Below, piece after piece: positions 35,219-46,937 of a stretch of DNA of 64,000 bases. Positions within the stretch are counted from its first letter, which is position 1. Each line of letters starts with the position of its first letter. The stretch is from contig MNCI01006929.1 of NCBI GenBank assembly GCA_015680685.1, forward strand, positions 63,533 to 127,532, read 5' to 3'. This DNA is from Gnetum montanum (taxonomy: Eukaryota > Streptophyta > Gnetopsida > Gnetales > Gnetaceae). The position numbers and the translations under genes are program-made. The notes beneath the pieces are model-generated. The model worked only from the letters and a program-made list of their open reading frames with translations, was not told the origin of the DNA and searched no databases.

Positions 35219-35219
35219 N
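35219..35219. other. Single-N contig join
   Basis: Lies between (TA)n and (AAT)n runs, where the first part of the 3' LTR of element F should be. The TGTTGAGG start seen in the 5' LTR is missing here. Confidence 0.7.
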
Positions 35220-35220
35220 T

Positions 35221-35223
35221 CAA

Positions 35224-35257
<34 letters not shown>

Positions 35258-36514
35258 TATAAAAAAAAATTTAAAAATAGAGCTCCATGAGCTTGCATAT
35301 GGCCATTTTCCATGTGCTGGTGGGCTTCGTTGGCTCATAAACAATAGATTTTAAAAAACAGTTGACAAGCATCCATCCAAACATGACTCATGACCCATGA
35401 CAATGATCCTGTTTTGTTTTTCCTTTTCTTTTTTAGCAGCGATATGAGAAAAAGGCAAAAATAATACATGGCAAAGGCAGTTGGCGGTTTAGGTTAAAAT
35501 TTTCTCCCGCAGTGTCGCTATAAAGAAGGGGGGCAGAGCCAGAGTTTGCAAGGACCATTTTTCTATTCTGCAGCTAGCAGGGTGGGGCATCGACCAAGGC
35601 CTTCACTTGCTCTAGCAGTGCCTTCTGGCAACTTTTCTCTATGCCACGTACTCTAACAATCGGCACCAGAGATACTGACAGTGGAGGTGGGTAGTCTTCT
35701 CTTGTAGAACACGGCAAGAGCATAAAACGCGTGGTGAACATCAACAACAGTTGTAGGCAGATTGCAGATGACAGTGTGTTTGCTCTGCATTAGCAATTGC
35801 TGAATGATGGTTTTCGATTTTTTCATATAGAAACAAACACATTTTCTTTTCTTTTTTTTCTTGTTTTCTGCCCACACGGCAGAGACCAATGCCCAACAAC
35901 GGCGGTGCCAACGCGGACACCGTGAGGGGTATCGATAGAAGTTTTTATTTCTACCTATAAAAAAAAACCTGTCTATCGATAGAAGTCTTTCTTTCTGCCT
36001 ATAAAAAGAAACCTAGCAGAGACAGGTTGTATGCATAGGCAACACAAATAGCGTTAACATTGTTTTGTTCTTTATTTATTTGCTTTCAAACAACAGGACA
36101 AATTTTTCTGTCTACCATCTCCAAGCGCCGAAGCAGCCACGGTGGCAGATAACTTTTACAAGTTTAAATATTATTATTTCCATTTTATTTTGAATCATTT
36201 ATTGTACTATTTTAAATTACACAAATTATTTAACTTTTCAATATTCTTATTAAATTTAAAGTTTTTAATATTTTGTTTAAAATATTGTTATTATTGTTTT
36301 TTCACATAGCCCTTTCCAGCTGAGACTATTCCCGAGTTTCCGTACCTATACAGGAGGCGCCCTAGGCAGTTGTCTCCTCAAACGAGTTTTNTTATTATTG
36401 TTTTTTCACATAGCCCTTTCCAACTAAGACTATAAGGGAGGCACCCTAGGCGATAGTCTCCTAAAACGAGTTTTTACAAGTGTTGTCGACGTGTCCAAAA
36501 TTTACGCATCAACA
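35221..36514 (+). mobile_element. 3' LTR of element F, start obscured
   Basis: From about 35270 it follows the 5' LTR closely (GAGCTCCATGAGCTTGCATA and onward), including the duplicated TATA block and the inverted repeat, and ends TTTACGCATCAACA. A second partial copy of the inverted-repeat region follows a single N at 36391. (AAT)n microsatellite at about 35221-35257. Confidence 0.8.
36391..36391. other. Single-N join with duplicated flanks
   Basis: TTATTATTGTTTTTTCACAT and the following CATAGCCCTTTCCA occur on both sides of the N (about 36289-36316 and 36392-36420), as if two overlapping contigs were abutted. The extra copy within the 3' LTR is probably not real. Confidence 0.7.
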
Positions 36515-36604
36515 ACTGCATTGCAACATACACGGTATCATGCATGGTAAAGTTTAGTGAGTAGTGAGAAAAGCTCAGTAGAAAGCAGAAAAACTCCATA
36601 AGGG

Positions 36605-37575
36605 ATGGCAACAGCGAATTTTGTGAGGGATGGTTTTGCACCATTGCTGCTCTTAGCCTTAGGAGTCAGCGCAGTGATACAACTTCTCAACCTAAGTCTA
36701 ATACAATGATAAGTCCTAGTTCTCCTCCACGCTTACATGTTCATTTAAAAGAAATTTTCGTCTTGAAACTTCGAAACTGCAGGTAGAGTCCTGAAGAGAG
36801 ATCCGAGATAGTGAGATGGCTGCGATTGGTGTGGATCTTAGTGCAGTGCTCCGGTAGATGTAATTTAATGTTATCTGGTGTGCCCCTGGAAAAAAACACA
36901 TTTTCAGACCTTACCAAGCCTCTCATGATGATTGTTTTTAAGATTTCAGAGTGCATTGTCGTGATTGGGATTTTGTTATTGTGTTAAGCTTGCTGCATGT
37001 GCCGGTTAAACGGTGCATGAAGAGGATTTCGGGTGCTTATGATGTGTTTCTGTAGGATTCGCTGGACAGAGCCACGAAGCAAGATCGTTCAGTTGATGAT
37101 TGCTTTATGGGCTATCTCATGAAGCTTGGTCCAAAGGATCCTTCTATTACTAACCAAGTCATCAAGGCCTTGGTTCTCAGTATGCTCGTGGGAGGCACAA
37201 ACACATTAGAAATCTAGAATCCACTCTGGAATGGGCCATAACACTGTTGCTTAAGAACCCTTCATACATTAAGCAGCTACAACAAGAGCTTAATCACATT
37301 GTGGAAATACATTGTCAAGTCCAGGAAAGTGATATTCTGCAAATAACCTACCTTCATTGCGTATTGAAAGAATTCATGTGACTGGATCCAGTGGTTTCCC
37401 TGGGACTCTTGCATTTCTCTCTGGAGGAAGCCGCTGTTCGTGGCTTTACTTTGCAGAAAGGCACTATGTTGCTGGTCAATTACTGAGCCATGCACAGAAA
37501 TCCTGCTGTGTGGATAATCCTGAGCAATTCAGGCTAGAAAGATTCATGAACGATGTTTGCAGTATGGGCTGGTAG
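36605..37575 (+). pseudogene. Cytochrome P450 pseudogene (CYP71-clan-like)
   Basis: Remains of a plant microsomal P450, a haem mono-oxygenase of the ER. ATG 36605 opens a 34-codon N-terminal membrane anchor (FAPLLLLALGVSAVIQLLNL). The middle is badly decayed. From about 37020 the second half is clear: RISGAYDVFL, KLGPKDPSITNQVIKALV, the I-helix with MLVGGTNT, a frame change near 37215, then LEWAITLLLKNPSYIKQLQQ and VLKEFM. Here the Arg of the K-helix E-x-x-R motif is TGA (37379-37381). EEAAVRGFTLQKGTMLLVNY follows, with a TGA for Trp, and PEQFRLERFMND in another frame. The Cys haem-binding loop is missing: sequence similarity ends near 37575. It starts 90 bp after element F. Confidence 0.85.
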
Positions 37576-37621
37576 AAGTGATTTGTCCTCACATTTCTAT
37601 GGCTCTATCCAATCTTTTTTG

Positions 37622-37714
37622 GGCCCTTGCAAAGTTGTTTCACACATTTGAGTGGATGCAGCAGTGGGCCCTTACAAAGTTGTTTCACACATTTGAGTGG
37701 ATGCAGCAGGGGCA
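37622..37714 (+). repeat. Tandem duplication of about 46 bp
   Basis: Two copies of AAGTTGTTTCACACATTTGA followed by GTGGATGCAGCAG, next to the broken end of the P450 pseudogene. Confidence 0.85.
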
Positions 37715-37799
37715 GCTTGATATGGAGGGACCAGGGATTTTTTTTCTTTTTTTTGTTTCTTTGTTTTTTTATTTTGGAGGAAGAAGAATCCTCTCGTAG

Positions 37800-38959
37800 C
37801 TTTACCAAAGCTTAGGTTTCACTATCATTTAGCTTGAACAATGAAATATTAGATGATCCTTTTTCTCTTGTAGGAAGTATTGAAGTATTGAATATCTAGT
37901 AATACACTTCTTTGTTTTGCTGGAGAAAAGAAAACTGTGGTGCACTTACTGTCATTTCAGCTACCCTATTGGCGGTTATGTAAAAATTAATGAAATGTTA
38001 TTTTCCTTTTCCCTTTAAAAGAACTCTAATGCTAAAGTTTGGATGTGGTATTCATTTTACAAAAGCTGGAGGAAGCTAAAAAGGCTTGGGATACCATCAA
38101 CCTATAGGAGTCAACCCAAAGAATCATAAGGCAAGGGAGTTACAAGGTGGAGGAATAGGCAAAACAGGAAGGGAAGGGGATTTTACAGATCTACTGATTT
38201 TAATTTTCTTAATTTAGAATCTGATTTTTATTTCCTTGAAATTTGAATATCTAAAGTGGAAGAGGAGAGTCGAAAACTGCCAAACTCCTCACCAAAGTTA
38301 GAGATTAGTCTCCCCCTTAGTCCTATTTCGTTCAATTCATTGTTAGATGAGTTTCAGTGGTCATTAGAAAAGGTGAAAGAGGATATTGGCATTAGCTGCT
38401 ATCTCAATAAAGAGTTCTTTAAGTAGCTCTTAGAAGAACAGAAGGCTAAATGTCAAGACTTGCTACAAGAGGCATACCTCCTTGAGGTATGAGAAGGTAA
38501 GTTGGTGCAAAGAGTTGCCTAGTTAACCAAAGAAATCAAAAACTCACAAACTTCTATTTTGAAATTTTAAAGAAAAATTTGAAGGTCATGTTTTACCCAA
38601 ATGTGGTTTTCAATTTATTTATTATATTTTAAAACTTTAAGTTTTATAATTTGTGAGTTCCTAGATGCAAGCAACCTCTTAAATTTGGTTTTTAATCTAA
38701 ACTATGCTAAAGATGAAATCATTATTTCATTAACATGCTATATATTTTTTTTAGACTTGATGGTTGTTATATTTTAATTTTTTTTTAATTTTGCATCATT
38801 GATACTTATATATTAAGCAAGATATGTTATTTTGTTATTGTTGTTATACCCTTTCAAAAATTCTTGTATAGAACTTCACTATTTTAACCATAAATATAAT
38901 CTCAAGAATTATTCTTATAAAAAAATTAATTTCCAATTTGAATTTGTGCACCATATTAT
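37800..38959. other. Unassigned DNA with a possible relic frame
   Basis: No element ends recognised. Around 38290-38520 a plus frame stays coding-like with two stops (SLLDEFQWSLEKVKEDIG, then EEQKAKCQDLLQEAYLLEV); it may be part of a decayed retroelement. The rest is AT-rich. Confidence 0.35.
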
Positions 38960-39077
38960 GCTTAGCTAGCTTAGACAATTCCCAATTATCCATACCCATA
39001 TGGAAGACACCCTAAGTAATAGTCTCTTTGAACATGTTAGCTAAAGAATGTTGTCACCAAAATTTTACCATTAGCAA
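38960..39077 (+). mobile_element. F-type LTR end, remnant
   Basis: Follows the end of the F LTRs in order: GACAATTCCCAATTATCCAT, CCATATGGAAGACACCCTAA, AATAGTCTC (39018-39026), TTGTCACCAAAATTTTACC, ending ATTAGCAA. The upstream part of this LTR is too decayed to trace. Confidence 0.55.
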
Positions 39078-39289
39078 TACCATTAAGTAACGAAATCAAG
39101 AACAACCTCTACAAAGAAGCATGCTACCATTGAAACTACTACTTAAAATACGCGAGACATGAAGGGAGAAGAAGAATTAAGATCTAGAAGAATAAGGAGA
39201 GCAACTTCTAATAATTATGTTATATAGCTTCAATAACATGACTTTAACATTGAACTTGATGTTGATCCTAGTTTATTTTAGTAAGCCAT

Positions 39290-39910
39290 TAGTAGAGAAA
39301 ATTTTATGTTTTTAAATAATACCATGAATAAGGAGATAGAATCTATGGTTAAAAATCAAGTTTGAGATATCACTTAATTATCAAAAGGAATATTAGCAAT
39401 TGATTATATGTAGATTTATAAGATTTAGTAATGTTGAATAATATATCACTAAACTTATAACTTAAGATGTCACTCAAAATGAGGTTAGTTTTGATTACCA
39501 TGAAACTTTCTCTTGTTATGAGTGGAGAAAAATTTATATTTTGATATGATGCCATGAAAGAGATAGAATCCATGGTTAAAAATCAAATTTGAAATATCAT
39601 TGAATTACCAAAAAGAACATTAATAATTAGTTGTATGTGAATTTACAATACCAAAAGAAGCTTTTTTAGTGATGCTAAATAATGTATAGGTAAACTTATA
39701 CCTTAAGATCTAAATCAAAATGAAGCTAGTTTTGATTACCATAAAACTTTAAGATGCAAAGGAAAGATAAAATTTATGGTTAAAAATCAAGTTCAAGATG
39801 GCAAAGAATTACAAAAGGAACATAAAAAACGGAATTCTTTTTAATGATGTTGAATAATATATAGCCAAAGTTATAACCAAAGATGTTACTCAAAGTGATG
39901 TTGGTGTACA
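39290..39910 (+). repeat. Three decayed tandem units of about 220 bp
   Basis: Each unit contains ATAGAATCTATGGTTAAAAA, TCAAGTTTGAGATATCAC, a TGTTGAATAATATA-like block, ACTTATAACTTAAGATGTCA and GTTAGTTTTGATTACCATGA. Units start near 39300, 39540 and 39760; the third is shorter. No coding content; function unknown. Confidence 0.7.
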
Positions 39911-40030
39911 GTAATATTCGTTTTTCTGGTTGAGAACAGTTTATTCTCACCATGGGCCGCCCATGCATAAATTATTGTGCAGGAATATTACATTTAAAAA
40001 AAAATTATACCTTCAAATAGCGCACCACTA

Positions 40031-40564
40031 GTGCAGATTCCATGGGCTTTATATGAAACTATACGTTTTCGGGTATTTACCATAAAAGAACACCGAACGC
40101 AGTTATGCCGTTGTTCGACGCTTCCGGGCACCGAAAACAAGATCAAATCAGGAATTCCAACGATACTGTCATCAAAGTTCAAACTATATCAAGCATACAT
40201 TATAGACCTCTAAGCCCTGTCAAAGTAAACTAAGGGACCCTTTCAGGTCGCGTATTTTCTCCATATCCACGGCTATGGCTTTATCTCTGCATTCCACGCT
40301 GCAGAAAGCCTCGTCTCCTCTGCAACACAAACACAAACACCGATCAAATTCAATCGACGTAGAATCAATTCAAACACCAAGCTAACCAAAAATCCACAAA
40401 GGAAACAATTAGAAAAACCTACCCAGAAAAATCATAGAATAAGAAAAACTGGAAAACCAGTGAACGATGAACGTATATTATTCATCAGCTGTACATCTAA
40501 ATGTCTGTTCCTTGACCTAAAACCGTTCTGCAGAGCCTGCAATTGTCAAGAAAATAGGATGACC
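40031..40564 (+). pseudogene. Unidentified protein-coding relic, 5' part, split by the copia element
   Basis: A frame (40031-40210, 60 codons; then two TAA at 40211 and 40226; then 112 open codons from 40229) running without further stop to the copia insertion. Recognisable residues are GPFQVAYFLHIHGYGFISAF, a Lys/Arg/Gln/Asn-rich middle, and LFLDLKPFCRACNCQENRM just before the break. Composition (many CpG, few homopolymers) differs from the neighbourhood. The frame continues across the insertion site into 47452-48090 in the same phase. I do not recognise the family. The part before 40229 may be a separate exon or chance. Confidence 0.5.
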
Positions 40565-41064
40565 TGTAACAATGTGATAGCTTTGGACAGCAACATGACA
40601 GTTTTCGTTGCTATCCATTGACAGATTACGTTGCTATCCTTGCCAAGCAACGTGTGGAAACGATTGTCATTGATTGCAACATATGGTGACACCTCGTTGC
40701 AATCCATCCGTTGAAATCTATTCATTGTTATCTTGTAATGGTCTCATATTTTTCTAATAAATGGTAACTGATTCCGAGGCCTTTTGGGTTCTTGATAGGA
40801 GAACAAGGAACGGAGAATCAATTGCAATGTAGCAGTTCAGGTCCCTTGCACAGTCGCTTACAGTCTGCATACACCGTCACCGCAGAGCGCCCGTGTGAAA
40901 GAAGATCCGGAACATTCAAGCATCAATGGCATCAATGGAGTTCGATCTGTTTTTCAAAATTGATTTGTGCATTTTTGTTTCATACACATTTGTAGACTAA
41001 GAGATTTGTTTTTACATGCTTCCGCTTGTGCAATCCGATTTTTGATGCACCTAAGATTGTTACA
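40565..41064 (+). mobile_element. 5' LTR of the copia element
   Basis: Starts TGTAACAATGTGATAGC, ends AAGATTGTTACA. Several GTTGCTATCC and TTGCAATCCAT words near its start recur on both strands and may be U3 promoter repeats. Confidence 0.95.
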
Positions 41065-41084
41065 TTTGGTATCGGAGCGTGGTT
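41065..41084 (+). promoter_or_regulatory. Primer-binding site, initiator Met tRNA type
   Basis: TTTGGTATCGGAGCGTGGTT directly after the LTR; the usual copia site is TGGTATCAGAGC, one base different. Confidence 0.85.
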
Positions 41085-42014
41085 GGATCTCTGCCTTGAT
41101 GCTTAGTTTTGGTTTTCTGGGTTTTGGTGCATTGTTTCTGTCTGCAAATTTCTGCGATTTTTGTCTATGCATTTCGGGGTTTCTACAATTTTTGTCTGCA
41201 TATTTTTATGATGTTAGTAGATCTAGTGAGATCTGGAACCTCGATTTATGGTGCCCCTTTAGCCCAATTAGAATGAGTGCTTCAGCGTTTGGATCCTTGA
41301 TTTTTCATGCTGGCCTTATGTTTTCTTCTGGCCATGGATCTGCTACCCTAAGAGAATGGTGCTCTCTCGGGCAGTCTATCCGATTGAGGCAATGGGTGCT
41401 ATAGGAAGAGTAAAGGATTGAATATTACTGTTGCTATTTCTGTAAGCGACTGTCAAAAGTTAACAGAACCTTTGTATTTCTACTGCGATTTTGATTGCCA
41501 TAATTTTGAACATACCGATAAGTGATGCCTTGGTATTTTGAAATATCCTTTGACATGAAAAAGGAATTTTACTGCAATTTTGGACATTTGAATTTTAACT
41601 GATGGCCTTTGAAATATTTAATTTGCTCACATAGGTGAGTAATTTTGGCATTTGGAATGGTATTTTTTAATACTACCATTTTTCGAAATAAGGATGCATT
41701 GATTTAAATAATTCATGTGGAGAAAAATATATATATAGACATATATTCCATTGTTGTTTTGAAAAATGACAATTATGGACTCATGTTTTGGTGTTTTTCA
41801 AGCAAAAAATGATTGTAGGTTTTTTTCATGCTTGCTTAGAATTTAATTGCATTTTGTCAATATTGATTTTGATGCATAATGTAATCGTATGTATAACAAG
41901 AAAGAAAATTTTTGCATCATTTACTAGTGATCCTTATAATTTGTATAGTCATAGAGTGGCCACAGCATCTTTGATTATACAAAATTATAAATTAAGAGTT
42001 TTGGATCACATAAG

Positions 42015-42580
42015 TAATTGTGATTAATCACATGTAATATAATAGACTTTATCCCACAGGAATTTCTATTATATTTAATGTGGTCAATCAGGATGAAATG
42101 TTGAATTATTTTTCTTAATTTGCCCACAGGGATTAAGAAAAGGCATATAATTCAATAGTTTCCTCATAAGGATATATGGATCTATTTGAATTAAAATTTA
42201 GCCCACAGGCAATTTTATGTCATTTGATTCATATCTTGCATGTTTTACATTGGTAAATGTGCCCTAAGGTATTTCATCACATATATAGTATTGTGATTAA
42301 TCATCTGTCATATGATAGATTTTGTCCTACATGAATTTCCATTATATTTACAGTGATTAATGAGGGTGAAGTATTGAATTATTTTTCTTAATTTGCCTAC
42401 AAGGATTAAAAAAAGGAATATAGTTTAATAGCTTCATCATAAGGATATATGAGTCTGTTTGAATTAAAATTTAGCCCACAGGCAATTTTATGTCATGTAA
42501 TTCATATTTTTGCATGTTTACATTGGTACACATGTCCTACAGTTTATAGCCTAAAATTTAGTGACATAAGCATGTTTATT
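42015..42580 (+). repeat. Tandem duplication of about 270 bp in the copia leader
   Basis: Two units (about 42020-42293 and 42294-42560) share GTGATTAATCA, GAATTATTTTTCTTAATTTG, AAAATTTAGCCCACAGGCAA and TTTTATGTCAT. They lie between the primer site and gag, in the untranslated leader (41085-42588), which is otherwise AT-rich and without a frame. Units differ enough to be old. Confidence 0.85.
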
Positions 42581-42588
42581 TTGCAGCT

Positions 42589-45500
42589 ATGCAACCTGTA
42601 AATTACTCTGACTTTAAATGTGACATTCCTGAATTGATGGGTGATAATTACAAGGTGTGGAAAGAGAGAATTCTCCTTCATTTAGGATGGATGGACATTA
42701 ATTATGCTATCCGTAAGGATGAATCACCTGCGGTTAATGTAACCAGCCATCCAGATGATATTGGTCTTTATAATAAATGGGAGCGATCTAATCGTCTCTG
42801 CGTAATGTTCATAAAAACCAAGATCTTGGCTGGTATACGTGGATCATTGGTACAGTATAACAATGTGCGCGCTTTGTTAAAAGCTATTGATGAACAATTT
42901 GAAACATCAGACAAAGCGTTGGCCAGCACCTTGATAATGAAGTTCTCATCCATGAAGCTCACTAGAATTGGTGGTGTGCGTGAGCACATCATGCACATGA
43001 GGGACATAGCGGCTCAACTAAAAACACTTGAGGTTGAGATGTCTGAATCTTTCCTTGTGCACTACATCCTAAACATGCTCCCACCGCAGTATGGACCCTT
43101 TAAGATTTCTTACAACACACATAAGGACAAATGGTCAATTAATGAATTGATGACCATGTGTGTGCAAGAAGAGGGTAGACTTGCCATGGAAGCGAAGGAA
43201 AGTGTGCATCTGGCCATGCAAGGAAAGAATACAAAACAAGTCAACACTAAAGGGAAGGGAAAAATCCCTCCACAAGCTGATATCAAGAAGGAATCTAGAT
43301 GCTTTTTCTGTAAAAAGAAAGGGCACATAAAGAAAGATTGCCTTAAACATCAGAGATGGCTTGAAAAGAAAGGTACTCAATCCTCATTTGTTTGTTTTGA
43401 ATCTAATATGGTTGATGTTAGTCATAACACATGGTGGATTGACTCCGGTTCTACAATCCATGTTACTAATTCCTTGCAGGGATTAGCAAACCTAAGGAAG
43501 CCAGTAGGAAGTGAGTCATGCATCTATTCGGGCAACAAGATGCGCTCACATGTGAAAGCAATTGGCACATGCAAATTAGTTTTAAGTAGTGGTTTTGTTT
43601 TGGATTTGGAAAGGACATTTTACATTCCTTGTTTTTCAAGGAATTTAATTTCTGTATCAAGGCTTGTATCATTGGGATTTTCCTTTAACTTTTCAGATAC
43701 TATGTTCAGTTTATCTTATAGATCTGAAATAGTTGAAAATGGTACATTAACAGATGTTCTTTTTCAACTTAATTTACAAAACAACACTTCTTACACTTCT
43801 ATGCATGTTCATGCTGGCATTAAGCGATGTGTTATGAATGAGGAATCCTCTATGTTATGACATCGTAGATTACGTCATATCTCCATTGAGAGAATCAAGT
43901 GCTTGGTAACTGATGGAGTACTTAGTACTCTTGATTTTACTGACTTTGACACTTGTGTAAACTGCATAAAGGGAAAGCAGACCAATGTGTCAAAGAAAGG
44001 TGCCAAGAGGAGTTCTGCCATATTAGAAATCATACATACAGATACTTGTAGTCCAGATATGGATGCATATGATCTATGGTATTTCATTACCTTTATTGAT
44101 GACTACTCACGATACATGTATCTCTACTTGCTTCATCACAAAAATGAAGCTTTAGATGCCTTTAAGGTATTTAAGGCTGAAGTAGAGAAACAATGCGGTA
44201 AGCAAATAAAGATAGTGAGGTCTGATAGAGGTGGTGAATACTATGGTAGATACACTGATGATGGACAAGCACCTGGTCCCTTTGCTAAGTTTCTTCAAGA
44301 GCATGGGATTGTTGCCCAATACACTATGCCTGGTTCTCCGGACCAAAATGGTGTGGCAGAAAGAAGAAACCGAACATTATTGGACATGGTGCGGAGTATG
44401 CTTAGCAGCTCCAAGCTTCCTAAGTCTTTGTGGAATGAAGCCCTTAAGACGGCAGTGTATATATTAAACCGAGTTCCAACCAAGGCTGTCTCTAAGACAC
44501 CATTTGAATTGTGGAAAGGTTGGAAACCGAGTTTGCGACATATACGCATTTGGGGATGCCCGTCTGAGGTAAGAGTCTATAATCCACAAGAGAAGAAGCT
44601 AGACCCTAGGACCATAAGTGGGTATTTCGTTGGATATGCCGAACGGTCTAAGGGATACAGATTTTATTGTCCATCACATACTACTAGGTTTGTGGAATCA
44701 AGGAATGCTAAATTTCTTGAGAATGACTTGATTAGTGGGAGTCATCATTCCTGGAACGAAATTCCAGCGACTGATCATGCGGATGCTCAACCCTCTACTT
44801 CAAGTACTCGATTGATTGTTGTACACAACACGCCTACAGTACAAATACGTGATGTACATCCACCAGTCGTTGAAGTTCCACAAACTGCTGGTCAAGACAT
44901 AGTAGATCCAGCTGAACAACAGATACCAGTTCCTGTTGAACAGCCCGTTGATCATCTTGCCCCTCAGGAGCCTGATGAACCAACATTAAGACGATCTACT
45001 AGAATAAAGCGATCAGCGATTCCTAGTGACTATATAGTGTATCTACAGGAATCTGACTACAACATAGGAGCCGAAAATGATCCTGACACGTTTTCACAAG
45101 CCATGAGTTGTAAGGAATCCGACTTATGGTATGATGCCATGAAAGATGAGATGAACTCTATGTCCACTAATGGAGTCTGGGATCTTGTCAAGTTGCCCAA
45201 TGGTGTTAAAGCCATAGGATCCAAATGGGTCTTCAAGACTAAAAGAGACTCCTTGGGCAACATTGAAAGATATAAGGCTAGACTTGTTGCCAAAGGGTTC
45301 ACTCAGCAGGAGGGAATAGATTACATGGAGACCTTTTCTCCTGTATCTAAGAAGGACTCCCTTCGTGTGATCATGGCATTGGTAGCTCACTTTGATTTTG
45401 AACTACATCAAATGGATGTGAAAACAACATTCCTTAATGGTGATTTAGAGGAAGAGGTTTATATGAAACGACCTGAAGGATTCTCCTCTAATGATGCTGA

Positions 45501-46650
45501 GCAATTGGTATGCAAGCTTAAGAAGTTTATATATGGCTTGAAACAGGCCTCCCGTCAGTGGTATTTGAAATTCCATGATGTCATCACTTCATTTGGCTTT
45601 GAAGAAAACATCATGGATCAATGCATATACCAGAAGGTGAGTGGGAGTAAAATCTGTTTTCTTGTCCTCTATGTGGATGATATCCTTCTTGCAACCAATG
45701 ATCATAGATTTTTATATGCGGTGAAACAATTTCTCTCTAAGAATTTTGACATGCATGATATGGGTGAGGCATCTTATGTCCTTGGCATTAAGATCCATAG
45801 AGATAGATCTAGATATATTCTGGGTCTATCGCAGGAAACCTATATTAATAAAGTTCTAGAGAGGTTTCGAATGAAAGATTGTTCACCAAGTATTGCATCC
45901 ATTGTAAAGGGTGACAGGTTCAATTTCAACCAGTGCCATATGAATGATTTAGAGAAAATTCACATGAGTAACATTCCATATGCTTCAGCTGTTGGAAGCC
46001 TTATGTATGCTCAGGTCTGCACACGACCTGACATTGCATTTGTTGTGGGGATGTTGGGCCGATATCAGAGTAATCCAGGTATCGACCACTGGAAGGCTGC
46101 AAAGAAAGTCATGAGGTACCTTCAAGGTACAAAAGATTACATGCTTATGTATTGACAAATTGACCATTTGGAGGTGATTGGCTACTCCGATTCAGACTTT
46201 GCTGGCTGCGTTGATTCCAAGAAATCAACATTAGGTTATGTTTTTATGCTAGATGGAGGAGCCATCTCCTGGAGGAGTGGAAAGCAAACCTTGGTTGCTA
46301 CTTCCACAATGGAGGCAGAGTTCGTTTCTTGTTTTGAGGCTACTTCACATGGTGTATGGTTAAAGAGTTTCATAGCAGGGCTTAGAATTCTGGATTCAAT
46401 ATCTAGGCCATTACAGATATTTTGTGACAATTCAGCTGCTGTCTTTATGGCTAAGAATAATAAGAGTGGCAGTCGAAATAAACACGTCGACATAAAGTAC
46501 TTAGCCATAAGGGATCGCATTAAAGAAAATAAAGTGGTCATAGATCATATCAGCACTGAATTAATGCTAGCTGATCCTTTGACCAAAGGAATGCCACCAC
46601 GGTCATTCAAGGATCATGTCACTCGGATGGGACTTGGTTCCATGATGTAA
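42589..46650 (+). pseudogene. copia gag-pol polyprotein with two in-frame TGA stops
   Basis: One phase of 1,353 codons from ATG 42589 to TAA 46648, broken only by TGA 43858 and TGA 46153. Order: gag (about residues 1-235); zinc knuckle CFFCKKKGHIKKDC; protease with active site WWIDSGSTIHVTN; gag-pre-integrase segment, where the first TGA replaces the expected Trp before HRRLRHIS; integrase with CVNC of the zinc site and the D, D, E residues in IHTDTCSP, VRSDRGGEY and NGVAERRNRTL; reverse transcriptase with KARLVAKGFTQQEGIDY, QMDVKTTFLNG and catalytic LYVDDILLATND; then the second TGA (probably a former CGA); and RNase H with YSDSDFAGC, TSTMEAEF and FCDNSAAV. All domains are present, so the element was autonomous before the two point lesions. 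I do not assign a named lineage. Confidence 0.95.
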
Positions 46651-46924
46651 TATGTTGTACAACATTACAGTGTTAATGAAACTCTATTCAGTTGTGCGTT
46701 TTCTCATACAGTTGCGCATAAAGTCATTAGAGAACACACACATAAGGTCGGACCGCGAATAAACATTGGGTTTATTCATACAGTTAAAGTTACCATATAA
46801 AGGAATTAACTTTGAGAAATAATACATTGTAATACATGGAAGATACTACTCGCATTAAGAGGAACTATCGCCATAATTTATGTATTTGTTTCTTGAAAGT
46901 TGGATATTAGAATAAATATGGAGA

Positions 46925-46937
46925 CCAAGTGGGAGAT
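46925..46937 (+). promoter_or_regulatory. Polypurine tract of the copia element
   Basis: CCAAGTGGGAGAT directly before the 3' LTR, the typical plus-strand primer of plant copia elements. Confidence 0.8.

Larger units (their letters stand above)
29485..36514 (+). mobile_element. Element F: Ty3/gypsy element with internal polymerase deletion
   Basis: A 7-kb element with LTRs of TGTTGA...TCAACA type, unrelated to those of A/B/C. Order: 5' LTR (29485-30765), gag (31147-32599), protease (to 33724), a direct jump to the integrase C-terminus (33760-34050), a 1.1-kb 3' non-coding region, 3' LTR (to 36514). Reverse transcriptase, RNase H and the integrase core are gone. Flanking CCTAC (29480-29484) and ACTGC (36515-36519) do not form a target duplication, so the ends may have recombined or been misassembled; three single-N joins lie inside. 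Confidence 0.75.

Noticed and set aside
40275-40385. Short frame MALSLHSTLQKASS... resembling a plastid transit peptide
   Set aside because: Only 36 codons, in a different phase from the longer frame that continues across the copia insertion, and with no continuation.
40967-41404. 145-codon Phe/Leu/Cys-rich frame
   Set aside because: Begins inside the copia LTR and crosses the primer-binding site into the leader; not a plausible gene.
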